From: CAYRGC01 sp964601225
Lineage (GTDB): Bacteria > Patescibacteriota > Gracilibacteria > Peribacterales > Peribacteraceae
DNA length: 64,000 bases
Direction: 5' to 3'
Assembly: GCA_964601225.1 (NCBI GenBank)
Contig: CAZRMM010000008.1
Span: 1-64,000 of the forward strand
The notes below the pieces were generated by a model that was not told the DNA's origin, did not search any database, and was given only the letters and a program-made list of their open reading frames with translations. A program made the position numbers and the translations under genes. Of the stretch, positions 16,222 to 23,747 are shown piece after piece. Position 1 is the first letter of the stretch. Each line of letters starts with the position of its first letter.

Positions 16222-16297
16222 GGGGCTGTAGCTCAGCTGATAGAGCGCTACATTCGCATTGTAGAGGTCAGGGGTTTAAGTCCCCTCAGCTCCACCA
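16222..16297 (+). tRNA. tRNA-Ala(CGC)
   Basis: A full cloverleaf: acceptor GGGGCTG with CAGCTCC, anticodon stem CTACA/TGTAG and loop TTCGCAT, giving anticodon CGC (codon GCG, Ala). CCA is encoded. Its last 12 bases plus the next A recur at 19340-19352, so it appears to be the integration target of the adjoining island. Confidence 0.95.
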
Positions 16298-16298
16298 A
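16286..16298 (+). repeat. Left copy of the 13-bp tRNA 3'-end direct repeat (attL-like)
   Basis: TCAGCTCCACCAA, the 3' end of tRNA-Ala. An identical copy lies at 19340-19352, on the far side of the AT-rich island. This is the pattern left by site-specific integration into a tRNA 3' end. Confidence 0.7.
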
Positions 16299-16299
16299 A

Positions 16300-16328
16300 T
16301 TGACCATTTATATAAAATATTATATAAT
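16300..16328 (+). promoter_or_regulatory. Promoter of the island helicase
   Basis: TTGACC (16300-16305), a 17-nt spacer and TATAAT (16323-16328), followed after 6 nt by the ATG. It lies wholly inside the island, directly after the att-like repeat, so the gene brings its own promoter and makes a leaderless message. Confidence 0.75.
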
Positions 16329-16334
16329 AATAAC

Positions 16335-19271
16335 ATGGAGCTGGGATTGCTCAGTTTAGCTGAAAACAAGGTCTTATCGGCCATTGAAAACATATCCCAA
16401 TCTGACGAGGAAGTAGCTAAATTTGCCCAAAAAACTCATGTAGAAGTAAGACAATTGCTGGAATTATCGGATATACAACGAGGCGTATATGAACATCTGA
16501 AAGGCCTGCAGCTTCGGCTAAAAGTTATTCGAAATATTAAGATGAACTGGCCTATTTGGCAGCAGCAAAATACTCACATCAATATTCGATTGAACCAATG
16601 GCAAGGACTTGAACAACTTGTACGCTTCTTAGAAGACGACAATTATGAATTTGATGCAGGCTACGACGTGGAGAAAGCAAATGATGACAATCCACTGGTT
16701 GGCCATTACATTCAGCCAACAGGCGCTGGAAAAACCGGACTCTTCGCAATCCAGACCGCACTCGCTCACGTAAAGACCTTGGTCCTCGTACCGTTTGATA
16801 ATCTCATGTATCAAACGGAAAAAGATTTTAAATCTGTTGGAGGAATTCAGTCAGAGAATATTGGTGTTCTTGCTCGCGGAGCAGATAAGGAGCTGTATAA
16901 AAGACGTGCTTTGATCACTACATACGGAGGTCATCTTTCGCGAATGAAGCGAGATGAAGATTATCGAAATATGGTCCAGCAAGAATGCGAGCTTGTTCTC
17001 TGTGACGAAGGACATATGGCATTGGGCGCAGTCACGCAAGAAATGATCTCTGCAATTGATGAGCTGGCAGAAGAAGAAATGACTCAAGAAGAACGTGAAG
17101 CAGAAAAAGAAGTTTTGGAAGGAAATGGTAAGTTCATGCCTAGCAAGGCAATTAAAATTGCCTTCACTGCAACACCTAAGCTTTCTGCTAAACACATTCG
17201 ACAGAAATTTGGTCGTTGCATCGGACGAGTTTATCAGGCTGAACTCGTAAGGTTAGGCGTAAACGTTCCATATAAAATTATTCATACCGATGGAACAATT
17301 GAAGAAGATGATCACATTGTCGATCGAATGACCGAAGAAGAGGAGATAAAAATCCTTCACCGTGAAGGTGTATATAAAAAATTGCTTACGGAATATGCAG
17401 CAGCTCTAGCTACTTATCGATCAATGAAAAAGGGATCGTCTGCAGAGCAGGAAATGCCTGTCTATGGTATGGGTTTCTGCACCAATCATGAGGAATGCGA
17501 GGAATTCCTGGCAGATGCAGATTCATTGGGATTGAAGTTTGAGCTTTTGACCGGAAGAGAGTTGAAACGAGGTGAAAAAGGCAGAGATCAATTAAAGGAT
17601 GCTGAAGCCCGGCTTCTTAAGCATGAAATCGATGGCTTTGTTACTGTTGAAAAACTAGCCACTGGCTATAGTCCGGATTTTATTAATACGATTCTGTGGG
17701 CTCGCGTTACCAGTTCAGCAAAAACCGTGCAGGGAATTGGACGTGGTGGACGCTCTCATATGTACCCTGGAGGAATCCGTAAGACAGATTGTACTGTCAT
17801 TGAAACAAATTGGACCCTTACGAAGAAGGCAAAGCGAAGGAAAAAGATTCCATTGCGTTTGGCAGATGCCTTAAGTGATCAGGGCGAAGATGCTGAAGCT
17901 ATTTGTGGAATGGCAAATGGATCAAAATTAGATATTAGAAATAATTCTAAGTTCGAAGAAAGAGAACGTATTCGCGAGCTTATTAAAAATCAATTTATAC
18001 CTAAAACATGGACGGAAATAAGCGGTGTAAAAAGACTAAAAATCAAAATAGACGTATATGGACTTGCTGCGCTTTCAACATTATTTGAAGTTAAATCAGG
18101 TGCGACAGATAGAGAAGCTTTTATTCAGTTGGGTAAAGCTATTTGGGGAGATGAATGGATTGATCCGGCAGAAGAAAAAAGGGAAATTGTCAGGCAATTA
18201 CTAAAGGCCCAATACACGCCAGCTTCCTGGAAGGAAATGGATCGCCCGGGTAGGAGCGGCTTTACTATTGATGGCTTAAGACTTTCTGCAACTGCAAAAC
18301 TTTTCAATATTGAAGGAGACCCTGTTAAAAAAAGGGATGTACATGAAGAATTAGGCAAGGTTATTTGGTCAGATGAATGGATAGATCCTGATGAAATTAA
18401 AAGAGAAAAACTCCGCAGAAAAATTATGGAGATCTATACTCCTGAGACTTGGATAGAAATAGGTTCGAAGCGATCGGGATTGAGAATTGAAAATAAGGGA
18501 TTGGAGGCAATAGCAAGTATTTTTGGTCTTCATGGTGATCCAACAAGACAAATGATTCATCATAAAGAATTAGGAAGAGCGATTTGGGGTGACAATCCTG
18601 TTTTTGAAAGCAAAGAAGCGGGTGTAAGAAAAGATCTAATTGCTAATTTGATAAAGTCGAATTATGAGCCTAATACATGGGTAAAAATGAAGACCTCCGA
18701 TATGCATGCTTTTAAAGTCGATGGACTTGGCATTTCCGCTGTTATGACACTTTTTGAAATAGAAGATCCCGCTATTAGCAGGCAAAAGCTGATTGAGCTT
18801 GGTAAAGCTATTTGGCAAAAAGAATGGAATGATCCTGAGGGGGAAAATAAAGAACGAATACGCGCATTTATTAAAAATACTTGGACCCCCAGAAGTTGGA
18901 TGGGGATTACTATGCGCGAAAGAAAGAAAATTGCTTTCGAAGGAATGGGCTTAGCAGCTCTGACAACTTTGTTTGAAGTAGATTGGGATACAAACTACAC
19001 AGTTGAGGTACACAACAAGTTGGGACAAATAATTTGGGGAGACGAATGGAAAGACCCTCTAACTGAAGACAGAGAAAAGGCTCTGAATTTTATTAGAAGC
19101 CACTATACTGTCGATTCATGGATAAATCTCGGCAGTGAAAATAATGGGCTCAAAATTGAGGGATATGGACTATATGCGTTAGCTACTCTTTTTGGAGTAA
19201 AAGGAGACGCAGTCTACAAAGAAGTAAGACAGGAAATTGCAAAATTGATTTGGCCTGAAGCAAGAGAATAG
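16335..19271 (+). CDS. SF2 helicase with six C-terminal ~73-residue repeats
   Basis: A 978-residue protein. Residues 1-110 are helical and unassigned. A superfamily 2 helicase core follows: TGAGKT at 129-134 (Walker A), DEGH at 224-227 (Walker B), FTATPK near 277 (motif III) and QGIGRGGR at 466-473 (motif VI), as in DEAD/DEAH and type I/III restriction helicases. From residue 545 six tandem units start near 545, 616, 690, 765, 841 and 913. Each has an Arg-rich helix, a W-x-E/x-I strand, a Gly-Leu-x-Ala-[LIV]-x-x-[LI]-F segment and ends L-G-[KR]-[AV]-I-W. I do not recognise the unit; it is not the usual helicase-associated HA repeat. No nuclease or methylase is fused. The low GC and tRNA-borne position indicate transfer. 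A role in anti-phage defence is plausible but inferred. Confidence 0.85.
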   Translation: MELGLLSLAENKVLSAIENISQSDEEVAKFAQKTHVEVRQLLELSDIQRGVYEHLKGLQLRLKVIRNIKMNWPIWQQQNTHINIRLNQWQGLEQLVRFLEDDNYEFDAGYDVEKANDDNPLVGHYIQPTGAGKTGLFAIQTALAHVKTLVLVPFDNLMYQTEKDFKSVGGIQSENIGVLARGADKELYKRRALITTYGGHLSRMKRDEDYRNMVQQECELVLCDEGHMALGAVTQEMISAIDELAEEEMTQEEREAEKEVLEGNGKFMPSKAIKIAFTATPKLSAKHIRQKFGRCIGRVYQAELVRLGVNVPYKIIHTDGTIEEDDHIVDRMTEEEEIKILHREGVYKKLLTEYAAALATYRSMKKGSSAEQEMPVYGMGFCTNHEECEEFLADADSLGLKFELLTGRELKRGEKGRDQLKDAEARLLKHEIDGFVTVEKLATGYSPDFINTILWARVTSSAKTVQGIGRGGRSHMYPGGIRKTDCTVIETNWTLTKKAKRRKKIPLRLADALSDQGEDAEAICGMANGSKLDIRNNSKFEERERIRELIKNQFIPKTWTEISGVKRLKIKIDVYGLAALSTLFEVKSGATDREAFIQLGKAIWGDEWIDPAEEKREIVRQLLKAQYTPASWKEMDRPGRSGFTIDGLRLSATAKLFNIEGDPVKKRDVHEELGKVIWSDEWIDPDEIKREKLRRKIMEIYTPETWIEIGSKRSGLRIENKGLEAIASIFGLHGDPTRQMIHHKELGRAIWGDNPVFESKEAGVRKDLIANLIKSNYEPNTWVKMKTSDMHAFKVDGLGISAVMTLFEIEDPAISRQKLIELGKAIWQKEWNDPEGENKERIRAFIKNTWTPRSWMGITMRERKKIAFEGMGLAALTTLFEVDWDTNYTVEVHNKLGQIIWGDEWKDPLTEDREKALNFIRSHYTVDSWINLGSENNGLKIEGYGLYALATLFGVKGDAVYKEVRQEIAKLIWPEARE

Positions 19272-19339
19272 ATTTTAGTCTAGTCATATCTCACACAAAA
19301 ATTCTATTAGTTCAATAAGGTGATTCCAGTTTCTTCGTA

Positions 19340-19352
19340 TCAGCTCCACCAA
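19340..19352 (+). repeat. Right copy of the 13-bp tRNA 3'-end direct repeat (attR-like)
   Basis: TCAGCTCCACCAA, identical to 16286-16298. To its right lies GC-rich sequence with hairpins leading to a GIY-YIG gene, so this may be the original tRNA-to-GIY-YIG junction that the island displaced. Confidence 0.7.
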
Positions 19353-19438
19353 CCTTCGCGCAGCGAAGGTTGCCGACCGTAGTCCCGGAGGCGGAGGTCG
19401 GCTATTCATCCTGGAACGTCGCTGCGGCTACGGTTGGC
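19351..19438 (+). repeat. Nested inverted repeats upstream of the GIY-YIG gene
   Basis: AACCTTCGC (19351-19359) pairs with GCGAAGGTT (19363-19371) around a 3-nt loop. GCCGACCGTAG (19372-19382) can pair with CTACGGTTGGC (19428-19438) with one mismatch, and GCCGACC can alternatively pair with GGTCGGC (19396-19402). Hairpins of this kind are often found before small GIY-YIG genes placed next to tRNAs. Confidence 0.6.
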
Positions 19439-19470
19439 AGGCCACTCAGCACGCAGTACGATACTTTGCT

Positions 19471-19737
19471 ATGTGGAATTACGTTTATGTCCTTGAGAAT
19501 CATGAAGGTCGACAATATGTGGGGTTTACGCAAGACATTGAGCATAGACTCCAGAAACATAACCACGGCGAGGTTCCTCATACTTCGAAATATCGGCCTT
19601 GGCAGCTCAAGTTCGCTTGTTCATTCCAGACAAAGGAACAGGCGATGCTTTTCGAAAAATACTTGAAATCGGGCTCAGGAACGATGTTTCGATATCGGCA
19701 TCTTGTACCGAATGGACGAAGAGCGTCTTCCAGCTAA
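19471..19737 (+). CDS. GIY-YIG nuclease family protein
   Basis: An 88-residue protein with the compact GIY-YIG fold. VYVLEN and YVGFTQDIEHRLQKHN correspond to the two signature strands (here Y-V-Y and Y-V-G) with the conserved Arg; the conserved Glu lies in EKYLKSGSG near residue 63. Small solitary proteins like this (YhbQ/UPF0213-like) are predicted nucleases of unknown substrate. The gene follows a hairpin-rich leader that itself follows a copy of the tRNA-Ala 3' end. The ATG at 19471 starts the conserved block (MWNYVYVLEN). Confidence 0.88.
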   Translation: MWNYVYVLENHEGRQYVGFTQDIEHRLQKHNHGEVPHTSKYRPWQLKFACSFQTKEQAMLFEKYLKSGSGTMFRYRHLVPNGRRASSS

Positions 19738-19758
19738 ATTCGGGAAGGCAACGATCAA

Positions 19759-19787
19759 TTGACTTCTCATCGGCGCTCCCTTTGAAT
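19759..19787 (+). promoter_or_regulatory. Leaderless promoter of the 19795 gene
   Basis: TTGACT (19759-19764), a 17-nt spacer and TTGAAT (19782-19787), then 7 nt to the ATG at 19795. The distance decides between two in-frame ATGs in favour of the second. Confidence 0.5.
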
Positions 19788-19794
19788 GAGGGGT

Positions 19795-20277
19795 ATGCCC
19801 AAATCCCTCGGTTGCGGCGCCATGCTGGCGGTCATGCTCATTGCCCTCATTTTGCTGATGGTCGGCTCGAATGAGGCCATCGGGTACTACCTCAGTCACT
19901 GCCAGGAAGCGGACATGTTCGACTGCATGCTCGGACAGGTGGAAGATCCGAAGCCCGACGAAGGCGACGCGGTCGCGACGGGCACCTACAGCTACAAGGA
20001 TTACCCCGTGACGATCACGATGAATATCCCGCTGGCGGGAGGCGCCGTGGACGGCACCGTTTCGGGTACGTGCGAGGGACAGGTGAAGGGCAACTACAGC
20101 GGAGGCTCGATCAGCGGAACTTTGTCCGGCGCGTGCAGTCCGTTCTTCGTCAATATTCCCGCGAGCGGTGACTTTAACGGAACGGTGAATAAAGGCGGCA
20201 AGACCGTGCCGATCACCTTTACGGGTCGCGGCGGCGGCTTTTCGCATCAGGGATCGATGACGTTGACGTATCCCTGA
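19795..20277 (+). CDS. Membrane-anchored, Gly/Thr-rich beta protein, unrecognised
   Basis: A 160-residue protein. Residues 8-25 form a signal-anchor helix (CGAMLAVMLIALILLMVG). The rest is outside the membrane and built of short beta strands rich in Gly, Ser and Thr (VDGTVSGTCEGQVKGNYSGG, then ISGTLSGAC), with two or three similar strand units, suggesting a small beta-sandwich or beta-helix. Cysteines at about 37 and 46, and two more near 95 and 115, could form disulfides. I recognise no family. The ATG at 19786 is possible, but the promoter spacing favours 19795. Confidence 0.6.
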   Translation: MPKSLGCGAMLAVMLIALILLMVGSNEAIGYYLSHCQEADMFDCMLGQVEDPKPDEGDAVATGTYSYKDYPVTITMNIPLAGGAVDGTVSGTCEGQVKGNYSGGSISGTLSGACSPFFVNIPASGDFNGTVNKGGKTVPITFTGRGGGFSHQGSMTLTYP

Positions 20278-20320
20278 GAAGAATTCGCCGACGACAGGTT
20301 CCGTGCGTCGTTCGATCGAC

Positions 20321-20719
20321 TCACTTCCGGTTCATCCACGTGATGGCGATCTGAAGACAAGTCGCGAAGGTCACCCAAAGGAGGTAGGGCATTTGGGCGT
20401 ACGCGATCCATGGCATTGCATTGTGGATTGCCGCCATCGCCCAAATCAATGTGCCAAGCACCGCAACGATATCGGCGGTGGCCAGGGCGTTATTTTTCAG
20501 GCGGAACTGGATGGGAGTGAACGCTGCGTTTGCAACGAGGTTGAGAATGAAGGGGAGAGTCATCACTGCGGGAATATTTCCCAGAGTGAATGCAACGAAG
20601 ACGGCGCCGAAGGTAACGGCAATGATCGCATAGAGAAGGGTCCAGACGGGTCCGAATACCCACGCCGGTGGCGCCCAGGCGGGCTTTTTGAGCTCGGCGT
20701 AGCGCTTAGAGGAATTCAT
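20321..20719 (-). CDS. tspO: TspO/MBR family membrane protein
   Basis: A 132-residue protein. WAPPAWVFGPVWTLLY near the N terminus is the TspO/benzodiazepine receptor signature; four further hydrophobic helices and WMNRK at the end complete the five-helix fold, somewhat shorter than the usual 155-160 residues because the first helix is trimmed. TspO proteins bind porphyrins and related hydrophobic ligands in the membrane. There are two nearby ATGs (20725 and 20719). A TATGAT box at 20726-20731 abuts the first and is 6 nt from the second, so I use the second. It converges with the 19795 gene. Confidence 0.88.
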   Translation of the reverse strand: MNSSKRYAELKKPAWAPPAWVFGPVWTLLYAIIAVTFGAVFVAFTLGNIPAVMTLPFILNLVANAAFTPIQFRLKNNALATADIVAVLGTLIWAMAAIHNAMPWIAYAQMPYLLWVTFATCLQIAITWMNRK

Positions 20720-20873
20720 TCCCATATCATAGCACCCTTGAGAATCCGTTTTCGTACACGGGAGAAAAGAATGACAAATTAAACAAATTATAGTATAATG
20801 TTCATTATCCATTCTCGTTCCACGCCGAAGGATCGGCGTCGGGAATGGTCCTGATCTTTAAAAGGGGAAACGC

Positions 20874-21077
20874 ATGATGCTTCGTTTCGCCGCCGCGGCT
20901 CTTCTGCTCGCCTCGTTCGTTGGATGCAAGAGCGCTCCTCCGCTGAACGTCAACGTTCGGTTTGAGAGCCCCTTATCCTCCAGCGTACTGGGCCAGAAGT
21001 ACGTCACGAGAGTGGAATATTCCTTCTCGAACGGACAGCAAGGGATCGCGGCAACGATCGCCCCCGACGGCCGGTAA
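20874..21077 (+). CDS. Small lipoprotein
   Basis: A 67-residue protein. The N terminus is a type II signal (MMLRFAAAALLLASFVGC) with Cys18 as the lipidation site. The mature part of 50 residues has alternating hydrophobic and polar residues (NVNVRFESP, TRVEYSFSNG), so probably a small beta structure. AAAAGGGGAAAC just before the ATG is a Shine-Dalgarno-like sequence, uncommon in this window. A good intrinsic terminator follows 22 bp after the stop, so it is a one-gene transcript. No family recognised. Confidence 0.65.
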   Translation: MMLRFAAAALLLASFVGCKSAPPLNVNVRFESPLSSSVLGQKYVTRVEYSFSNGQQGIAATIAPDGR

Positions 21078-21099
21078 ACCGCCGGCCACATGATCAAAC

Positions 21100-21133
21100 A
21101 AAGGCCTCGTTGCGTCACAGCGCGAGGTCTTTT
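21100..21133 (+). terminator. Intrinsic terminator of the small lipoprotein gene
   Basis: AAAGGCCTCG pairs with CGAGGTCTTT (one G-U pair) and ends in TTTT. It lies between the lipoprotein gene and tRNA-Phe. Confidence 0.75.
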
Positions 21134-21218
21134 CTTGAGCTTCCCTCCCCTTTTCGATCTGGTACAATCTCCCGGCTTTCCGACAGCAGTTGTTTCACAT
21201 CATCGTTCGAGGAAATAT

Positions 21219-21293
21219 GGCCCTGTAGCTCACCGGTAGAGCGCTGCCCTGAAGAGGCAGGCGTAGTCAGTTCGATTCTGACCGGGGCCACCA
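21219..21293 (+). tRNA. tRNA-Phe(GAA)
   Basis: Acceptor GGCCCTG with CGGGGCC (one U-G pair), anticodon stem CTGCC/GGCAG, loop CTGAAGA with anticodon GAA. CCA is encoded. Confidence 0.93.
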
Positions 21294-21383
21294 TCCGTCT
21301 TCGCTCCGCTGCGCCGGGATGGGTTTTTTGATGTGTCCATGGCAAAGTTCGAGGCCATCGGCTCGCTCAGCAGGTTGCCATTT

Positions 21384-22724
21384 TTATCGTGCTTTCAGGG
21401 TCTCCGCGATCGCCGACGCGAGCCGCTTCGCCAAGATGACGTTCGGCTCCGGGGCATTAAAATGACAGCAGTTGTCGGTATAGACCGCGGTCTTCACGGA
21501 GTCGAATGCGTCCGAGGCGTCGACGAAGGCGATGCCGTCGGATTCCAGGCGCTTTCCCGCGTCGCGCAGGAGCGGATAGCCGTGTTCCACGTACGGCCTG
21601 AAGGGACTTTGGTCATCCCACGCTACGGTCTTCTCGGCCTTCGTCATGACGTGTTTCCCCGCGTACTGATTCGGCTGAAGCACGCTCAGGTACGCGATGC
21701 CGTTGGCCCGACTGAGCAGCCCGAGTTGCCGCGTGGCGTTTTCCCACACCGAAACGGCGTCGGCAACGAGGTCATCGGCGGAGCGGTAGCCGGGCATCGG
21801 TCCTGGATCGATGAGAGCGCGCATGCCGTCCCCGGGTCTGTAGAGCGTAAGGCTGCGCTTCGTTCGATCCAGGGTCGCCTCCGCACGGCTGTCGAGGATT
21901 TTCCAGAGGAGGTTGCCGCCCATCATCCTCGCCGGCAGCGAACGCGCGAAGGAGTCCGCGAGCTCCGCGCGTTGCCGTTCAAGCAGTTCGCCCCGGGCGC
22001 GCAGTAGCGTGAGGGCAGGATCGGCATTGGCTTGCCACAGACGACCGAACCAGCCGTACGGATAGAACGGGGACGCGCCGTAATCCATGTTGTAGATTTT
22101 TCCCATCGTCACTTCGTTGAAGCCGTCGAGGGACACGATCATGTCGAAGGTGGCGCCGAGCGACAAGACGTACTGAATCGCGAGGAGCTGCTGGGGCTCT
22201 TTGTGTCCGTAAAACGCGGTGGAGCTGAACACGATGTTCTTGCCCTTGAGTGCCGGCAGTTTCTTGAGCTCCGCGCGGAGCGCGTCGTCTCCGCCCCAGT
22301 CGAGGAAGCCGCGGGCCACCGATCCGCCGGTAATGTTGATGACGAACCGCTTCGGATCCCGTTTCCGCACCAGCGGACCCGCGTCGGCCTCGAAGCCGTA
22401 GTCCGCGAGTTCTTCCTGTCCGTACGGGCGGGCATTTCTGCGGTCGCCCGCGCGCAGGCTCACGCCGAAGTAGGGATTGAACACCTCGCGGTTCGCAGCG
22501 TTGACGTTGAGGGCGCCCGTGCCGGTCTTATGATTCGCCGTCGAACCGGCGATCGCCTCTTTCTCGTTTGCGATCCTTCCGTAGGTGACGATCCTTCCCT
22601 CGAGGAGACAGAGAGTGATCCACGATCCCGCCTCGGCGGCGAGGAGGACGATGCAAACGATGAGGAGCCAGCCGGCGACGCGCGTCGCCGCGGAAGCAAC
22701 CCGATGTCGTGGAAAGGATGTCAC
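21384..22724 (-). CDS. Membrane-anchored SGNH-hydrolase-like protein
   Basis: A 446-residue protein. One transmembrane helix at about residues 16-38 anchors a large extracytoplasmic domain. Three blocks fit the SGNH/GDSL fold: NITGGSVARG (block I, Ser), SLDGFNE (block III, Gly-Asn) and TDNCCHFN near the C terminus (block V, Asp-x-x-His-type). Such proteins act as esterases or O-acyl transferases on cell-surface polysaccharides, for example the AlgJ/AlgX-like groups. A glycosyltransferase gene lies divergently 108 bp away, which fits an envelope role. The substrate is unknown. Confidence 0.7.
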   Translation of the reverse strand: MTSFPRHRVASAATRVAGWLLIVCIVLLAAEAGSWITLCLLEGRIVTYGRIANEKEAIAGSTANHKTGTGALNVNAANREVFNPYFGVSLRAGDRRNARPYGQEELADYGFEADAGPLVRKRDPKRFVINITGGSVARGFLDWGGDDALRAELKKLPALKGKNIVFSSTAFYGHKEPQQLLAIQYVLSLGATFDMIVSLDGFNEVTMGKIYNMDYGASPFYPYGWFGRLWQANADPALTLLRARGELLERQRAELADSFARSLPARMMGGNLLWKILDSRAEATLDRTKRSLTLYRPGDGMRALIDPGPMPGYRSADDLVADAVSVWENATRQLGLLSRANGIAYLSVLQPNQYAGKHVMTKAEKTVAWDDQSPFRPYVEHGYPLLRDAGKRLESDGIAFVDASDAFDSVKTAVYTDNCCHFNAPEPNVILAKRLASAIAETLKAR

Positions 22725-22832
22725 GACGGAAGTCTACCGCCCGCCCTTCGCAGTTCGCTTTGACGACGGGATGAGGATGGTTCGCCGACGTTCCGCGTCG
22801 CGCGGGCAACGCGGTTCCGGCACACTGCGGTC

Positions 22833-23690
22833 GTGAACGACAGCCTTCTCATCGGCTGCGCCGCGGACGAGGCGTTCGCGCCGGGACTCGCCGTGGCCGC
22901 GCGCTCCTTGTTGGAGCGTCTGCCACGGGGGATCGGGGCTCGTTTGTGGATCGTGGATGCCGGGCTCGCGGCGGCGACGAAGGAGAATCTGCGGCGGTCA
23001 TGGGAAGAATTCGCCGTCGATCTGACCTGGATCCCGTTCGACGTCGCCCCCGTCCGCGGACTCAAAACGGAAGAGCGCTTTCCTCCGGTGACCTACGCTC
23101 GCCTGCTCCTGCCCGGACTGCTTCCCTCAACAGAGCGGCGCCTCCTTTACCTCGACAGCGATCTTCTCGTTCGCGCGGACGTCCGCGAGCTCTGGCGGAC
23201 CGATCTTCGGGGCGCTGCCTTCGGCGCGGTCCAGGATCTCGGGTGCCTCACCGTCTCCGAACCGTTGTACGGGCTTCGGAACTTCCGCGAGCTCGGGCTG
23301 CCTGCCGATCAACCCTATTGTAACGCGGGTGTATTGCTCATCGATCTCCCGCGCTGGCGTGCGGAGCGGATTTCCGAGCGCGTGATCGAGTACGTCGCCG
23401 CAAACCCGGACGCGGTGCAATGGCCAGAGCAGGACGGTCTCAATGCCGTCGCGGGAAGCCGCTGGACGGCGCTCGATCCCCGGTGGAATTCGCTCGTCGG
23501 CAGCCTTCGCACGTCATCCGCGCTCTCCTGGTCGGACGATCGCGTCGATCAGGAGACGCTCGCACGCTTCACCGTCGATCCCGCGATCGTCCACTTCATC
23601 GGTCCGGAGAAACCGTGGAAGGTTCGCACGCGTCACCCGCAGGATGACGAATACCGAAAAATCCTTCGCAAAACGGCGTTTGCGAGCTGA
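22833..23690 (+). CDS. Glycosyltransferase family 8
   Basis: A 285-residue soluble GT-A enzyme. LLYLDSDLLV (Asp108-x-Asp110) is the metal- and sugar-nucleotide-binding DxD; PYCNAGVLLIDL, WPEQDGLNAV and HFIGPEKPW complete the GT8 set (LgtC/glycogenin/LPS glycosyltransferase group), all retaining enzymes. It would add a hexose to a surface glycan or lipid carrier. The start is GTG at 22833. Located between an SGNH membrane protein gene (divergent) and ppcA. Confidence 0.93.
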   Translation: MNDSLLIGCAADEAFAPGLAVAARSLLERLPRGIGARLWIVDAGLAAATKENLRRSWEEFAVDLTWIPFDVAPVRGLKTEERFPPVTYARLLLPGLLPSTERRLLYLDSDLLVRADVRELWRTDLRGAAFGAVQDLGCLTVSEPLYGLRNFRELGLPADQPYCNAGVLLIDLPRWRAERISERVIEYVAANPDAVQWPEQDGLNAVAGSRWTALDPRWNSLVGSLRTSSALSWSDDRVDQETLARFTVDPAIVHFIGPEKPWKVRTRHPQDDEYRKILRKTAFAS

Positions 23691-23712
23691 TTGCGGATAC
23701 GCGGTTAGTTTC

Positions 23713-23741
23713 CTGCATGCGCCCGCGCTCTGGGCTACACT
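23713..23741 (+). promoter_or_regulatory. Promoter of the PEP carboxylase gene
   Basis: CTGCAT (23713-23718), a 17-nt spacer and TACACT (23736-23741), then 6 nt to the GTG at 23748. The spacing supports the GTG over the later ATG at 23769. Confidence 0.5.
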
Positions 23742-23747
23742 CGATCC

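Larger units (their letters stand above)
16299..19352 (+). mobile_element. AT-rich single-gene genomic island at tRNA-Ala
   Basis: About 3.05 kb of clearly lower GC than both sides, beginning right after the tRNA and ending at a second copy of its 3' end. It holds one promoter and one large helicase gene. I see no integrase, transposase or terminal inverted repeats, so mobilisation would have to be in trans, or this is a deletion remnant. The base composition switches back to GC-rich within a few bases of the right repeat, which supports the boundary. Confidence 0.65.

Noticed and set aside
16299..16334. A second tRNA or small RNA after tRNA-Ala
   Set aside because: The AT-rich stretch is explained by the promoter of the helicase (TTGACC-N17-TATAAT); no cloverleaf forms.
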